Source: Mesomycoplasma ovipneumoniae ATCC 29419
Lineage (GTDB): Bacteria; Bacillota_I; Bacilli_A; Mycoplasmatales; Metamycoplasmataceae
Direction: 5' to 3'
Assembly: GCF_028885435.1 (NCBI RefSeq)
Contig: NZ_CP118522.1
Location: 62,001 to 126,000 of the forward strand
Length of the DNA: 64,000 bases
Shown here in pieces: positions 53,927 through 64,000 of this stretch. The notes under the pieces were generated by a model. That model was not told the DNA's origin. It did not search any database and saw only the letters and a program-made list of their open reading frames with translations. A program made the position numbers and the translations under genes. The first letter of the stretch is position 1. Each line of letters starts with the position of its first letter.

Positions 53927-54632
53927 TTTTCTTGATAAAATGCAAAAAATACTCGATATTTTTTGATTTTAGTCCTTTAATTGGTGATTCAGTTGAATTA
54001 ACAAAATCAAAGTCATTTTTAGCAAATTCAACTAGTCTGTTAATTAAAAACTCATGAAATTCAGGGGAAACATAACCCCCTTTTTGGACATATTTTGAGC
54101 TAGCCTCAAATTGAGGTTTAAATAAAGCAATAAAACTTTGCCCTTTTTTTAACAGATTTTTTACAACACTAACAACAATTTTAAGACTAATAAAGGAAAC
54201 ATCGCAAACAATTATGTCAATTTTTTCGTCAAAAAAATTGCTTGTAACATATTTAATGTTGGTTTTTTCTTTTACTGAAACTCTAGGGTCCATTCTTAAA
54301 GAATAATCTAATTGATTCAAACCTGAATCAAGTGCAAAAACTTTTTTTGCACCTTTTTCAAGGCAAATTTGTGTAAAACCGCCTTTAGAAGAGCCGATAT
54401 CTAGAACAATTTTGTCATTAAAATCAAGTCCGAATTTTTCGTAAGCTCAAAGCAATTTTATCGCGCCACGGGAGACATATTTTTCCTTTATTTCAACTGT
54501 CACTTCGTCTAAATCTTTAATTTTATATGCTGGCAGAAGGCATATTTTATTATTGACTTTTACATGACCAGTTTTAATTAATGATTCGGCTTTTTCAAAA
54601 CCCATGCTTAGAATTTTACTAAGTAGGTTCAT
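53919..54632 (-). CDS. tlyA: TlyA-family rRNA 2'-O-methyltransferase (hemolysin A homologue)
   Basis: 237 aa. N-terminal S4 domain (LLSKILSMGFEKAESLIKTG), then the FtsJ-like fold: YVSRGAIKLL with catalytic Lys, SAM motif VLDIGSSKGGFTQI, CDVSFISL, and ALFKPQFE with a second catalytic Lys. Two TGA-Trp. Hemolysin naming is historical. Confidence 0.9.
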
Positions 54633-55094
54633 TTATTTTCATCTCCTTAAAATTTCAATGATTTTGATATTAAAATTTGGATCAGTTTTTATTCATTCAA
54701 GCGATAAATTGTTAAAAGCGTCTCTTCGACGGTCTTCAAAGTCGAATAATTTTTGTCTGAATTTAAATCTTTGTAGGTAAATTTGTCAACTATAAAACAA
54801 AAAAATTGCTAAATTTTTATGAATTCTTAAGTTTGAAAGTAAATTTAAGTTTAAAAACTGTTTCATGCATGAAATTCAATTTTCAACTTTGTAAATATTA
54901 TTAACTAATTTTAAATCAAGTTGGGCACATTGTTGATTTGAAACACTAATTTCTAAAATTTTTGAAAGGTTATAAAATAAAAATTTAAATTTTTTTCCAA
55001 GTATTTTTTTATATTTTCAAAATTTAACCTCAATTTTAATATGACTTTTTATTTCATGTTTATTTTTGAGGTCTAAGAAGATTCTTGTTTTCAT
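54633..55094 (-). CDS. Conserved-looking hypothetical protein
   Basis: 153 aa, five TGA-Trp, too fragmented by them to be seen as one frame under the standard code. Basic (K/R-rich ends, FEDRRRDAFNNL), no membrane helix, no motif I recognise. It starts within the end of nusB (overlap 35 bases) and stops one base before the tlyA ATG, with AAGGAGATG at its end serving tlyA. Tight packing supports a real gene. Confidence 0.6.
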
Positions 55095-55854
55095 AATAAT
55101 TGTATACTTTTTGTAAAACAGCATTTACAAAACTAAATTCATCACCACCTTCAATGCTAAAAATTTTAGTGATTTCAATAGCCTCATTAAAAATAATTCG
55201 GCGAGGTTGGAAAAATAATTCGGCAGCTCCCAAAAGCAAAATTGATCGAATTAATGGCAACATTCTGTCTCAACTTCAATTAGATTTTAATTGTAAAGTA
55301 ATAACTTTTTTCAAAAAAACGTAATTTTTCTTGACAAAAGTAAGAATTTTTAACTGGTCAAAAGTCACTTCAAAATACTTATTTTTTATTTCATCAATGT
55401 CAATATTTTTATCAAAAAGTTGTGAACCATAAATAATTGAAATATTGGCCATTCTTTTGATTCGTTGTTTGGATAGACTTTGAAACTCAAGACACTGATC
55501 TTCTTCGTCGTCTTCAGAGATTTTAGTATGCTTATGTTGATGATTTATTGACTCACTATTTGAGCAAAAAGCTCGGTTTTCATAGGTTATTTTCATTAAA
55601 TTACTATTATGTTGACAACTTTGGGGTATCAAGATCTCGCAGTTTGTTAGGCCGTCTTGAGTTTCATTTTGACTTGAATTACCAGGTAAATTTTTAGAAC
55701 TATTGCAGTCGAGCGAACTTACAAAAAGAGAGCGTTGTTTTTGTAAAACGTGCGCAAATTCCTTTGCTTCTAGATCGAAATAAGGAAGAGTATTTTTTTT
55801 CTTATTCCTATATTTTTGGCTTTTTGCCGAATTTTTTTTGTTTAAATGATTCAT
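55060..55854 (-). CDS. nusB: Transcription antitermination factor NusB with N-terminal extension
   Basis: 264 aa. Only residues ~130-264 are NusB-like (IKRMANISIIYGSQLF; MLPLIRSILLLGAAELFF; NEAIEITKIFS; FVNAVLQKV). The first ~125 residues are polar and low-complexity, with several Cys and a His-rich patch (SINHQHKHT), not found in ordinary NusB (~140 aa). No better start with a ribosome site is visible at the domain border, so the extension seems real but is unproven. Confidence 0.8.
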
Positions 55855-56056
55855 TTTATTCCACTTTTTTGCTTTTACTGGCTGAATAATTGAGCTTAAA
55901 TCTGACTAATTATAAAAAAATAATAAATTATACTTTAAATTTAATAAAATTTTATCATTTTTCAATATATTAAAAAGAACTTATAGCAATTATTTAGCCC
56001 TTTTGTTGGAAAAATTCTGAAATTAAAATATTTAAAACTGTAAGTTCAAGGAATAA

Positions 56057-57253
56057 TTATTCTAAAGAGTCAAAAATATCTTCACCTATTTCTGCTAGCT
56101 CAACTTGAAAATTTCTGGCAATTATGTTTCCGATAGTTGCAAGTGAATCAACTGGATTTTTTAATTTTTTGGATTTTGATGTGAATTTTTTTGAAAAAAT
56201 TGTTAGTGGTAGAGCCTCACGTGTGTGATTTGTGCCGGGAAAACAAGGGTCATTTCCGTGATCAGAAGAAACAATTAATAAGTCATCATCTTTTAGAGTA
56301 TTTACTAATTTTGCTAGTTTAATGTCAAAATTATTTAAATTTTGACAATAGCCCATAATATCTCGACGGTGGCCATAACTTGAGTCAAATTCGACCAAAT
56401 TCACAAAAATAAATTGATTTTTCGTGGATTTGGAGGCAATATCAATTGCGATATCCATATTATTTTCATCACTGTCAGGCCCAAAAATTTTATCAAGTCC
56501 CTGTTTTGAAAAAATATCACCAATTTTACCAACTCCGATAGTTTCAATTCCTTTTTGCTGTAGTCTATCAAGAATTGATTTTGGCGGTGTATTTGCATAG
56601 TCATGTCTATTAAAAGTGCGTGTAAATTTTCCGTTTTGACCAATATAAGGGCGAGCAATAACGCGAGCTACGTTTCATTCTGGCCTTGAAGAGCAAATTT
56701 TTCTTGCAGCTTTTGCATAGCGATATAGATTTTCAAGCCCTAATGTTTCTTCATGACCACAAATTTGTAAAGTCGAATCAGGCGAGGTATAGACAATTAT
56801 TTTGCCCTCATCGATAGATTTTTGTCCTAATTCTGACAAAATCACAGTCCCGCTAATTGATTTATTGCCAATAATTTCTCGATTATCAAAGGCTTTTTTG
56901 AGCTCTCTTATTAGTTCATTAGGAAAACCCTGATCAAAATTTGGGTTAGGCTGAACAGTTTCAATTCCCATCATTTCTCAATGACCCGCGAGGGTGTCTT
57001 TTGCATTTGATTTTACGATAATTTTTGAAACATAAGCAAGTGGTTCTTTATTTATTTTGCCACTATTTTCGATTTTAGCCACATTAGAAATTCCCATTTT
57101 TTTTCAAAAAGGAATTCTTAATTCACCAGTTTTTGAAACACAATATAAAGTATTTGCGCCCGAATCGCCAAAAACGTCTTGAAAACCATCGTCCCCAATT
57201 CCAAGCGAATCAGTTACTATTAAGAAAATTCGATTAAATTTGTATTGTTCCAT
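56057..57253 (-). CDS. deoB: Phosphopentomutase
   Basis: Interconverts ribose/deoxyribose 1- and 5-phosphates in nucleoside salvage. 398 aa. Metal and phosphate sites: VTDSLGIGD near residue 11, GHWEMMGIE near 90, VSSDHGNDP and GTNHTREALPL near 330-350. Three TGA-Trp. Divergent from the C39 exporter. Confidence 0.95.
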
Positions 57254-57328
57254 AATTTTTTGTTAGTTTTTCCTAAATTTTTCTATTTTTTAATATTTTA
57301 ATTAATTTTACAACAATTAGGGCAGAAG

Positions 57329-59368
57329 ATGAAAGTATTTTTGCAAAAGGATTTAAAAGATTGTGGATTGGCGGTTCTTCAATCAATTTATCATTTCTTT
57401 TATGATAAAAAAATATCAATAAACTCTTTAAAAACAAAAGCTTTTTATTCAAATGACGGGATAAACATCGCTAATTTAGAGCGATTGGCAAAGGAATTTG
57501 GAATTATTCTTGAATCTTACGGTGGTCCTTATGAGAATTTAAAAACCTTAGAGATTGTAAAACCAACGATTATTCTAATTAAAACTGAGGATTTAAATCA
57601 TTATGTTTTATTGACAAAAGTAAAAAAATCAAAATTTGAAATTATCGATCCCTTAAAAGGAAAAGTAAAAATCAAAGCTGAAACAATGGCAAAAATTTTC
57701 CAAAATGTTGTAATTTTTGCCCAAAAAGATCCTGAATATAAAAGATCAAAAATAAAAGATAAGTCATGGAATAATTGGTGGTTTTTCCTTGAGTCAAAAA
57801 GTAACTGATATCTTATTTTTTTATTTTTTATAACTGCAGTTAGTAATTTTTTATCTTCATTATTCATGAAAACAATAATTGACAAGGTTTTGCCACAACA
57901 AGATATTGGCCTTGTCATAAAAGTGAGTATTTTCTTTGCTTGGATTGTAATTTGGCGAATTTTACAGGATATTATTAAAAAAATATATATTCATAAAATT
58001 GAACTTAAAATCGAAAAAGATATTTTTGATCGCTTTTTTAACGCTCTAAAAACAGGTAAAAATTTTCAACTTTTAAAATTAGACAATCATGATTACATTA
58101 GAAGAATCAATTTAATTCCAAGTTTTGCAGCTTTTTCGGCCAGTTTTTACTACCATATTTTTAACGAAGTTATTACTTTTTTAATTTCATTTTTTATATT
58201 GTTGTGGATAGACATTAAAATTTTGGGTTTAATTATCGGAATAGGTATAATTTACCTTTTTATTAGCATAATTGTGCGAAAAAGTATCTCAAAAAATCAC
58301 CAATTTTTAATGGAAGATCAACTAAATAGTTTGACAAGCACAAATGACATGATTTTTTCGCTTGAAAATTTAAAACGTGATGATGTTTATAAAAATTTAA
58401 AACATCAATTTGATGAAAAATATTACCGTTATAAAAAAACAGAATTCAATATTTGGAAAAAAGAGAGTTATTTATCAAGTTTTAATAATTTTCTTTTTTC
58501 AATAGCGCCGATTTTAATCGTGGTTATTTCCTCTTTTTGAATTTTTGACAAAAAATTATCAATCGGAGAATTGCTGCTTTTTTTAAGTTTTTTCAGTTTT
58601 TTTATTAATCCGCTTTCTTCATTTGTTAATATAGTCACTAATTTGCCAATTTTTTTAAAGGAATTTGAGCTTTTAAATTTTGTGCTCAACATTGAAAAAG
58701 AAACAACTGGCAAATATCACCAAAAAATTTCAGATATAAAACTAAAAGATTTAAGCGTGAGTTATTATAAAAATAAGACACTTTTTTACATTGAAAAAAT
58801 GCAAATCAAAGAAAATTTGCACATAATTGGAAAAAATGGAAGCGGAAAGTCTACATTTTTGCGACTTTTAAACCAGGAAATTGTTTATAACGGTGATTTT
58901 TTAATTAATAATCTTGATTTAAAATATTATGACCAAAATGAATTACGCAAGAGAATTTGCTATATAAAATCGCAAAATTATTTTCCCAACATCAGTGTTC
59001 TTTCCTTTATAACAAATGAAAATCCTGAAAAAATTCAGAATTTAATTAATAATTTTCAACGATTTGACATTCAAGAAATGCTTTATGAATGGCAAATTTC
59101 CCTTGATTCAAAATTTATTAATAATGGCTCAAATTTTTCAAGTGGGCAAAAACAAATAATTGCACTTTTGCAACTTTTGACCAAGGATTTTGACTTAATT
59201 TTACTAGATGAAGCTTTTGAAAATATCGATGAGAAAAATTTCGAATTTTTAAAGAAAGTAATCTCAAATTACCAAAAAAATGCAATGTTTATCGAGATCT
59301 CTCATTCAAAAAGATATGTAATTGAACAAGGAGAAACTTTTGACATCAAAGATATATCAAAACAATAA
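57329..59368 (+). CDS. Peptidase-containing ABC exporter (C39 peptidase, bacteriocin-type)
   Basis: 679 aa, two TGA-Trp. Domains: C39 peptidase 1-130 with Gln 6 and Cys 12 in LQKDLKDCGLAVLQS, His 91 (LNHYVLL) and Asp 107 (IIDPLKG), so the triad is complete; six membrane helices about 160-420; ATPase with Walker A IGKNGSGKST near 510, signature NFSSGQKQ (one Gly of LSGGQ is Ser), Walker B LILLDEAFE, H-loop EISHSK. Such exporters cut double-glycine leaders and export the peptide. Candidate substrate: 28496-28771. A small membrane protein follows, overlapping by 29 bases. Confidence 0.88.
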
Positions 59369-59723
59369 GATAACAATAATAATTAGTGTCTTTTTGCTAA
59401 TTTTGATGGGTGTAAGTTTTTACTATTTTTTTCAAATAAAAACTTACAGGACCGTTAATTTTATTTTAGAAATTGATGAAAAACATAAAACATTTGCAAC
59501 AGTAAATTCAGACATATATTATTTAATGGATAAAGATTCATTCGCCCAATTTCAATTCCAGGACCGAGTAATTAGACTTGAAATTACAAAAATTGTTAAT
59601 GTAAAACAGAATGAATTTGTTATTGAGTTCACAAAATCGCTGTTATTAAAACCAAAAACTCAATTGCCGGCAGTTCTTTTTTTAAAAAATACAGGTAATT
59701 TTTTAGATCTTTTTACAAAATAG
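59340..59723 (+). CDS. Single-span membrane protein, putative exporter accessory
   Basis: 127 aa from a TTG start at 59340, chosen because AAGGAG (59328-59333) lies 6 bases before it; an earlier TTG at 59322 has no such site. One helix (ITIIISVFLLILMGVSFYYF) then ~95 outside residues rich in beta strands (VNFILEID; VIRLEITKIV), like a shortened HlyD-type adaptor. Overlap with the exporter gene suggests a partner role; no homologue recognised. Confidence 0.6.
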   Translation: MTSKIYQNNKITIIISVFLLILMGVSFYYFFQIKTYRTVNFILEIDEKHKTFATVNSDIYYLMDKDSFAQFQFQDRVIRLEITKIVNVKQNEFVIEFTKSLLLKPKTQLPAVLFLKNTGNFLDLFTK

Positions 59724-59740
59724 AATAAAATTAAATATAA

Positions 59741-60196
59741 ATGGTGAAAATTCTAATTAATTTTGAGAATCAAAGTAAGGTTAAGTTTAAATTTTTAAAG
59801 TTGTTTAAAAAGATTTTTGAAATTTTTGTAAAAAATGAAAATTTACAAGGTGAAATTAATCTAGATTTAATGCTAATAAGTGAAGAAAAGGCCCAAAAAC
59901 TAGCCCTTAAATTCAAAAATAAAGACTATGTTCCTGATGTTTTATCATTTCCAAGTGGTTTGAAAATTCAAGAAAATAATTTGCAAATTCATTTTTTAGG
60001 CGAAATTTTTATGACACCATCAAAAATTCAAAAACAAGCAAAAGACTATAATCACACTCAAGAGCGCGAATTTTCATACCTTTTTGCTCATAGCCTTTAT
60101 CATTTACTAGGTTTGGATCATGATAATGATGAAAATAATAAATTTATGCACGAAAAAGTAGAGAACATTTTAAAAAATTTGGAGATTTTTCGCTAA
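59741..60196 (+). CDS. ybeY: Endoribonuclease YbeY
   Basis: rRNA-processing metalloenzyme. 151 aa; zinc site in AHSLYHLLGLDHDND (HxxxHxxGxDH) near residue 114, preceded by DVLSFPS and LGEIFM. Its stop overlaps the cdd ATG (TAATG). Confidence 0.93.
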   Translation: MVKILINFENQSKVKFKFLKLFKKIFEIFVKNENLQGEINLDLMLISEEKAQKLALKFKNKDYVPDVLSFPSGLKIQENNLQIHFLGEIFMTPSKIQKQAKDYNHTQEREFSYLFAHSLYHLLGLDHDNDENNKFMHEKVENILKNLEIFR

Positions 60197-60591
60197 TGGA
60201 ACAAATATTTGAATCCCTAAAAAAACTAAGCAAAAATTCCTACTGTCCTTATTCCAATTTTCCAGTAGCCTCAATTTTGCTAACAAAACAAGAGCGCACT
60301 TTTGAAGGCATTAATGTTGAAAATGCCGTTTATCCTGCAGGAATTTGTGCCGAAAGAGTAGCGATATTTCAAGCAATTGCCCAAGGAGTTAATCCTGAAG
60401 ATTTTAAAGAAATTCATATTTATAGCCCAAAATCTAGTAAGTTTATTGTCCCTTGTGGTCAATGTTTGCAAGTTTTTGTTGAATTTTTTTCTGAAAATGT
60501 TAGCATTTTTCTTTATAATTCAAAAGCAGAATTTATTGAGAAAAAATTAAATCAACTTCTCCCTTTGCAATTTAAAAAGGATTTTTTATAA
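60196..60591 (+). CDS. cdd: Cytidine deaminase
   Basis: 131 aa. SYCPYSNFPVAS near residue 16, zinc ligands in AGICAERVAIFQ (Cys-Ala-Glu) near 49 and VPCGQCLQV near 87. Pyrimidine salvage. Overlaps ybeY by one base and is followed two bases later by era, the conserved ybeY-cdd-era order. Confidence 0.95.
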   Translation: MEQIFESLKKLSKNSYCPYSNFPVASILLTKQERTFEGINVENAVYPAGICAERVAIFQAIAQGVNPEDFKEIHIYSPKSSKFIVPCGQCLQVFVEFFSENVSIFLYNSKAEFIEKKLNQLLPLQFKKDFL

Positions 60592-60593
60592 AT

Positions 60594-61478
60594 ATGGATA
60601 CAAAAACATGTTTTGTTGCAGTTATTGGCCAACCTAATTCAGGTAAATCTTCACTAATAAACTCGATTGTTCAATTTCCAGTTTCAATTGTTAGTCTAAA
60701 AGCCCAAACTACTAGAGATGCAATTAACGCAATTTATAATAAAGATAATCTTCAAATAGTTTTTGTTGACACTCCCGGTTTTCATAATAAAATTAATAAT
60801 TTAAGTAATTCTCTAAATTTCGCAATAAATTCGACACTTGAGGGAATAGATCTTGTTCTTTTTTTGCACCCAGTTAACGAGCCAATTGATGAAAATACAC
60901 AGGCATTTGCTAAAAAAATTTCAAATATTAAAAACAAAATCGCAATAATTACTAAAACTGATATTGAAGATGGCGAATTTACTTTTGAAAATCAGTCACA
61001 AAAAATGAAAGAATTTGAACTTGAATTTGACAATATTTTACCTTTTTCAACTAATTTTGAGGATTTACGAACTAATTTATTAAGTCAAATTGAAAAATAT
61101 GCCTATCCCTCAAATCATTTTTTCAATAATTTAGATGTTACTGATCAAAGCTCACGTTTTTTTGCAAAGGAAATAATAAGAAAACAAATACTTTTGAATG
61201 TTGATGATGAAATTCCGCACCAAACTGCTGTTGTCATTGACAATTTTGATGAATCAGAAAAAAATTGTATTCGAATTGATGCAACAATTTATGTTGGTAG
61301 AAAGTCGCACTTACCAATAATTATTGGTAAAGCTGGCTCAGTTCTTGGACAAATTGGCACTAACGCTCGCAAAGAACTTGAAGAGATTTTTGGCAAAAAA
61401 GTTGTCTTAAAAAACAGAGTAGCTGTTGCTAAAAAATGGTTTAATGACCCTAAAATGATTAAGAAATTTGGCTATTAA
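60594..61478 (+). CDS. era: GTPase Era
   Basis: 16S rRNA-binding GTPase for 30S assembly. 294 aa. G1 GQPNSGKSS near residue 11, G3 DTPGFHN near 59, G4 TKTD near 118; C-terminal KH domain with IIIGKAGSVLGQIGTNARKE near 240. Standard length. Confidence 0.95.
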   Translation: MDTKTCFVAVIGQPNSGKSSLINSIVQFPVSIVSLKAQTTRDAINAIYNKDNLQIVFVDTPGFHNKINNLSNSLNFAINSTLEGIDLVLFLHPVNEPIDENTQAFAKKISNIKNKIAIITKTDIEDGEFTFENQSQKMKEFELEFDNILPFSTNFEDLRTNLLSQIEKYAYPSNHFFNNLDVTDQSSRFFAKEIIRKQILLNVDDEIPHQTAVVIDNFDESEKNCIRIDATIYVGRKSHLPIIIGKAGSVLGQIGTNARKELEEIFGKKVVLKNRVAVAKKWFNDPKMIKKFGY

Positions 61479-61647
61479 AAATTTAAATTTGTATAAATTT
61501 TCCCTTAAATAAGTAATTTGGCAACTATTGCTAAACAGCATTTTTTGGTGCTAAAATTACTAAAAAAAATTATTAAAATTTATTAAAATAGATTTTAATT
61601 TTAATAAATTAAATATTTTACAATTTTGCTGTAAAATATTTAACTAA

Positions 61648-61686
61648 GCAAGCATTCTTTTTTAAAATTATTTAAAAAGCTTGCTG
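61648..61686. terminator. Inverted repeat between era and pdhD
   Basis: AGCAAGC and GCTTGCT pair, with inner TTTTTTA/TTTAAAAA extending the stem. There is no T-run after it on the + strand, so it may be a weak terminator or a leader hairpin of pdhD. The rest of 61479-61727 is AT-rich spacer. Confidence 0.35.
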
Positions 61687-61727
61687 TTCATAATTTATTA
61701 ATTTTAACTTCAAAAAAGGAGTAACAT

Positions 61728-63089
61728 ATGAAAAAATTTGATGTTGCAGTAATTGGTGGTGGCCCAGGTGGATACTCTTTGGCAGTTATTTTAGCTAATA
61801 ACGGCAAAAATGTCGCACTTTTTGAATCAAATGTCTTAGGCGGAACTTGTGTAAATAGGGGCTGCATTCCAACTAAAACAATTTTAAAGTCTGCAAAAAT
61901 AAGACAATTAATGTCCAATTCTGACAAATACGGTTTTGAATCTAGTCACACATTTAATTTAGAAAAAATCTTTGAAAATGCCCGTAATAACAGTAAAAAA
62001 TTGCAACAAGCAATCAAAGGCGCCCTAGATGGTGCGGGCGTTTCTGTTTTTAACAAAGAAGCAAAATTAGTTTCTAAAAACATAATTAAAGCTGAAAACA
62101 ACGAAATTTATGCCGATAAAATAGTTCTTGCAACCGGAAGTAGACCAAGAAAAATACAAATTGAAGGCATTGAAAACGCAAATGTTTATACTTCTGATGA
62201 TTTAATTTTAGATTATCACGATTTTGATGAATTAACAATAATTGGTGGCGGAGTTATTGCTCTTGAGTTTGCTAGTTTTTATGCTAACTTTGACAAAAAA
62301 ATAACTATAATTGAATCAAATAATCAATTATTTGGTAATTTTGACGAATCAATAAGAGATGCTGTCAATTCAATTATCCAAAGAGATAAAATAAATGTCA
62401 TAACAAATGCAAAAGTTTTAAAATACGAAACTGATGGTCTGCTTATTCAACAAGGCGAAAATACTTCTAAACATAAAACCCGAAATATTTTACTTGCAGT
62501 TGGTAGAACTGTTAATAATGAATCATTTTCTGAGTTAAATCTAGAAAAATATGACAATGGTGTTTTAAAAGTAAACGAATTTTTCCAAACTTCTGAAGAA
62601 AATATTTATGCAATTGGTGATTTAAACGCAATTATGATGTTATCAACAAGTGCATATAAACATGGAGATGTTGTTGCAAAACATATTTTGCACCAAAAAT
62701 CTGATGAAAAATTTGTAAAATCCAATATTCCGTTTGCAATTTACACAAATCCAGATATTTCATTTGTTGGAAAAAGTGAAAAAGAGCTAGAAAGTGCAAA
62801 AATTGAATTTGAATCAGCGCAAGTTTTTGCAAGAAATTTGCCAAGAGCCCACGCTAACTTAGATTTTGAAATTGGTTTTGTTAAAATTAATTACGAAAAA
62901 CACACTTACAAAATTCTATCAGCAACTATTTTTCTTGAAGATTCAGCGACATTGATTAACCAAATAGCATTAGCAATAAGCAAAAATATGACAATTTTTG
63001 ACCTTCAAACTTCAGCTTTTACCCACCCTACACTTGCTGAATCCGTTTATTATATTTCTAGAAATATCGCTTTTAGTAAAAAATCCTAA
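61728..63089 (+). CDS. pdhD: Dihydrolipoamide dehydrogenase-type flavoprotein
   Basis: 453 aa, class I disulfide oxidoreductase. FAD site VIGGGPGGYSLA (near 8), redox disulfide GGTCVNRGCIPTK (Cys 42/47), NAD site IIGGGVIALEFASF (near 171), second FAD motif IYAIGDLN, and active-site HPTLAE near the C-terminus. No lipoyl domain is fused. Partner E1/E2 genes are not here, so E3 of pyruvate dehydrogenase is inferred. AAAGGAG site, own leader. Confidence 0.88.
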   Translation: MKKFDVAVIGGGPGGYSLAVILANNGKNVALFESNVLGGTCVNRGCIPTKTILKSAKIRQLMSNSDKYGFESSHTFNLEKIFENARNNSKKLQQAIKGALDGAGVSVFNKEAKLVSKNIIKAENNEIYADKIVLATGSRPRKIQIEGIENANVYTSDDLILDYHDFDELTIIGGGVIALEFASFYANFDKKITIIESNNQLFGNFDESIRDAVNSIIQRDKINVITNAKVLKYETDGLLIQQGENTSKHKTRNILLAVGRTVNNESFSELNLEKYDNGVLKVNEFFQTSEENIYAIGDLNAIMMLSTSAYKHGDVVAKHILHQKSDEKFVKSNIPFAIYTNPDISFVGKSEKELESAKIEFESAQVFARNLPRAHANLDFEIGFVKINYEKHTYKILSATIFLEDSATLINQIALAISKNMTIFDLQTSAFTHPTLAESVYYISRNIAFSKKS

Positions 63090-63225
63090 TAATTACTGTT
63101 TTTTAGACTAAAATTTCAGTTAAAATTTTAGGAAATTAGTTTCTTTTTTTCCTTAAACTGGTTAATTCTAAAACCATTGTTTCTTATTGAAATTAATTGT
63201 ACTTAAGTTTTCTTTAAATTAAAAA

Positions 63226-63852
63226 GATCCAGCAAACTAAAGTAAATTAGCATATTCCCGAGTTTCCCAGTTTGATGAAATAATCTTGAAAAGTGTCCGG
63301 TTTTTGGACACTTTTTTAACTTTTTTGACAAAAGTTAATTACAATTTTAAAACACTGGCAAAAATCAATTTATGGACAGAATAACAAAAACCATAAAAAA
63401 TATAACTACTATTTAAACTCAATGTAAATAGAAAACTCATTTTTATTTACATTGAGCCTAAAAAAATATGTGAAGTTTTGAAAGAGCCATAATTAAAAGC
63501 CTTAAATTTATAGATTTCTAAACGGTTAAATTTAAGGCATTGCATCATATTTAAAAATATGACGGAAAATTCGCGTTTTCTGATTTTTTAGCCAAAGAAC
63601 ATAAGTAATTCCCCCTTAATTCAATACAAAATTTATTAATTTATTCTTAGTGAGGATCATTATAACATAATTTTTTCCTAGACCAAGCATTTTTTTACAA
63701 AAGGGTGATTTTAGAATAATAAAAATTAAAATTTTAGCATCAAAAAACGCGGATTTACCGGTATTTTTGCATTTTTATGTCACTAAAAAGTGAATTTTTG
63801 CCATCAAACTGTCAAACTCAGGATCCAGCAAATTAAACTAAATTAGCATATT
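63226..63852. mobile_element. Non-autonomous IS-derived element (565 bp) with 31 bp target duplication
   Basis: Element 63257-63821, ends CCCGAGTTTCCCAGTTTGAT and ATCAAACTGTCAAACTCAG, flanked by 31 bp direct repeats 63226-63256 and 63822-63852 (two mismatches). No ORF. Contains a terminator-like hairpin (AAAAGTGTCC/GGACACTTTT, 63291-63317), a perfect 13 bp stem CTCAATGTAAATA/TATTTACATTGAG (63419-63456) and GCCTTAAATTT/AAATTTAAGGC. Interval 63090-64000 has no gene apart from this. Confidence 0.82.
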
Positions 63853-63966
63853 AATTTGCGAAGATAAAGTTTTTTAATAAATAATAAAATATCCAGGCTA
63901 ATTTTAAATTAATTTTTTTGTTGCAATTTTGATCAAAATTGCCTTAAATTTACAGAAAAAATATCA

Positions 63967-63993
63967 AGCTCACAAATTCAAAGTGGGTTTTTT
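63967..63993 (+). terminator. Weak terminator-like hairpin at the window end
   Basis: CTCAC/GTGGG (with G-U) followed by TTTTTTT. What it terminates is not clear because no gene precedes it within 870 bases. Confidence 0.3.
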
Positions 63994-64000
63994 TCTACTA

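Overview
The window is from a mollicute (Mycoplasma sensu lato). The DNA is very AT-rich, UGA is read as tryptophan in almost every gene (genes continue through in-frame TGA), lipoproteins are abundant, and many intergenic stretches are decayed mobile DNA. Gene content, a GyrA with Ala at the E. coli Ser83 position and an IS1634-type element fit the M. hyopneumoniae / M. ovipneumoniae group, but the species cannot be fixed from sequence reading alone. All coordinates below are for genes rebuilt across UGA codons.

Layout. 1-0.7 kb: end of a TrkA/KtrA potassium-channel regulator. 0.7-5.9 kb: potABCD polyamine importer behind a leader with three terminator-like hairpins. 5.9-8.7 kb: LRR lipoprotein, tsaB, and a large secreted protein of unclear role. 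8.9-15.5 kb: pyrH-frr-cdsA-polC. 15.5-22.8 kb: S1-domain gene, then a 2.6 kb insertion flanked by a ~585 bp direct repeat (polC tail + S1 gene + pgi start), then pgi, then an intact IS1634-like element nested inside an older short element. 23.1-25.5 kb: restriction-modification locus whose cytosine methyltransferase carries a (CT)n tract and is out of frame here. 25.5-32.9 kb: IS3 OrfA-like relic, rpmA, rplU, ung, M42 peptidase, a bacteriocin-precursor-like peptide, LRR protein, pyk, infC-rpmI-rplT, rpmB. 33.0-36.4 kb: second and third copies of the two-gene cassette seen in the 16-18 kb insertion. 37.2-42.9 kb: gyrA, ZIP metal transporter, nine tRNAs, rbgA. 43.2-51.0 kb: three-fold amplified subtilase/lipoprotein locus, two of the proteases being relics. 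51.1-57.3 kb: lepB, pseudouridine synthase, sufU, sufS, tlyA, a small hypothetical gene, nusB, deoB on the minus strand. 57.3-63.1 kb: C39-peptidase ABC exporter and accessory protein, ybeY-cdd-era, pdhD. 63.1-64 kb: a 565 bp non-autonomous element with a 31 bp target duplication.

How it works together. Housekeeping operons (nucleotide, translation, glycolysis, Fe-S/tRNA thiolation) are interleaved with three accessory themes: (i) surface variation by tandem duplication (subtilase/lipoprotein units, LRR proteins); (ii) IS1634-type elements and their internally deleted derivatives, which cause long target duplications, carry terminator hairpins at one end, and flank a duplicated secreted-protein/membrane-protein cassette; (iii) a possible peptide-export system (C39 exporter at 57 kb plus a double-glycine-like precursor at 28.5 kb). 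The phase-variable methyltransferase adds a possible epigenetic switch.
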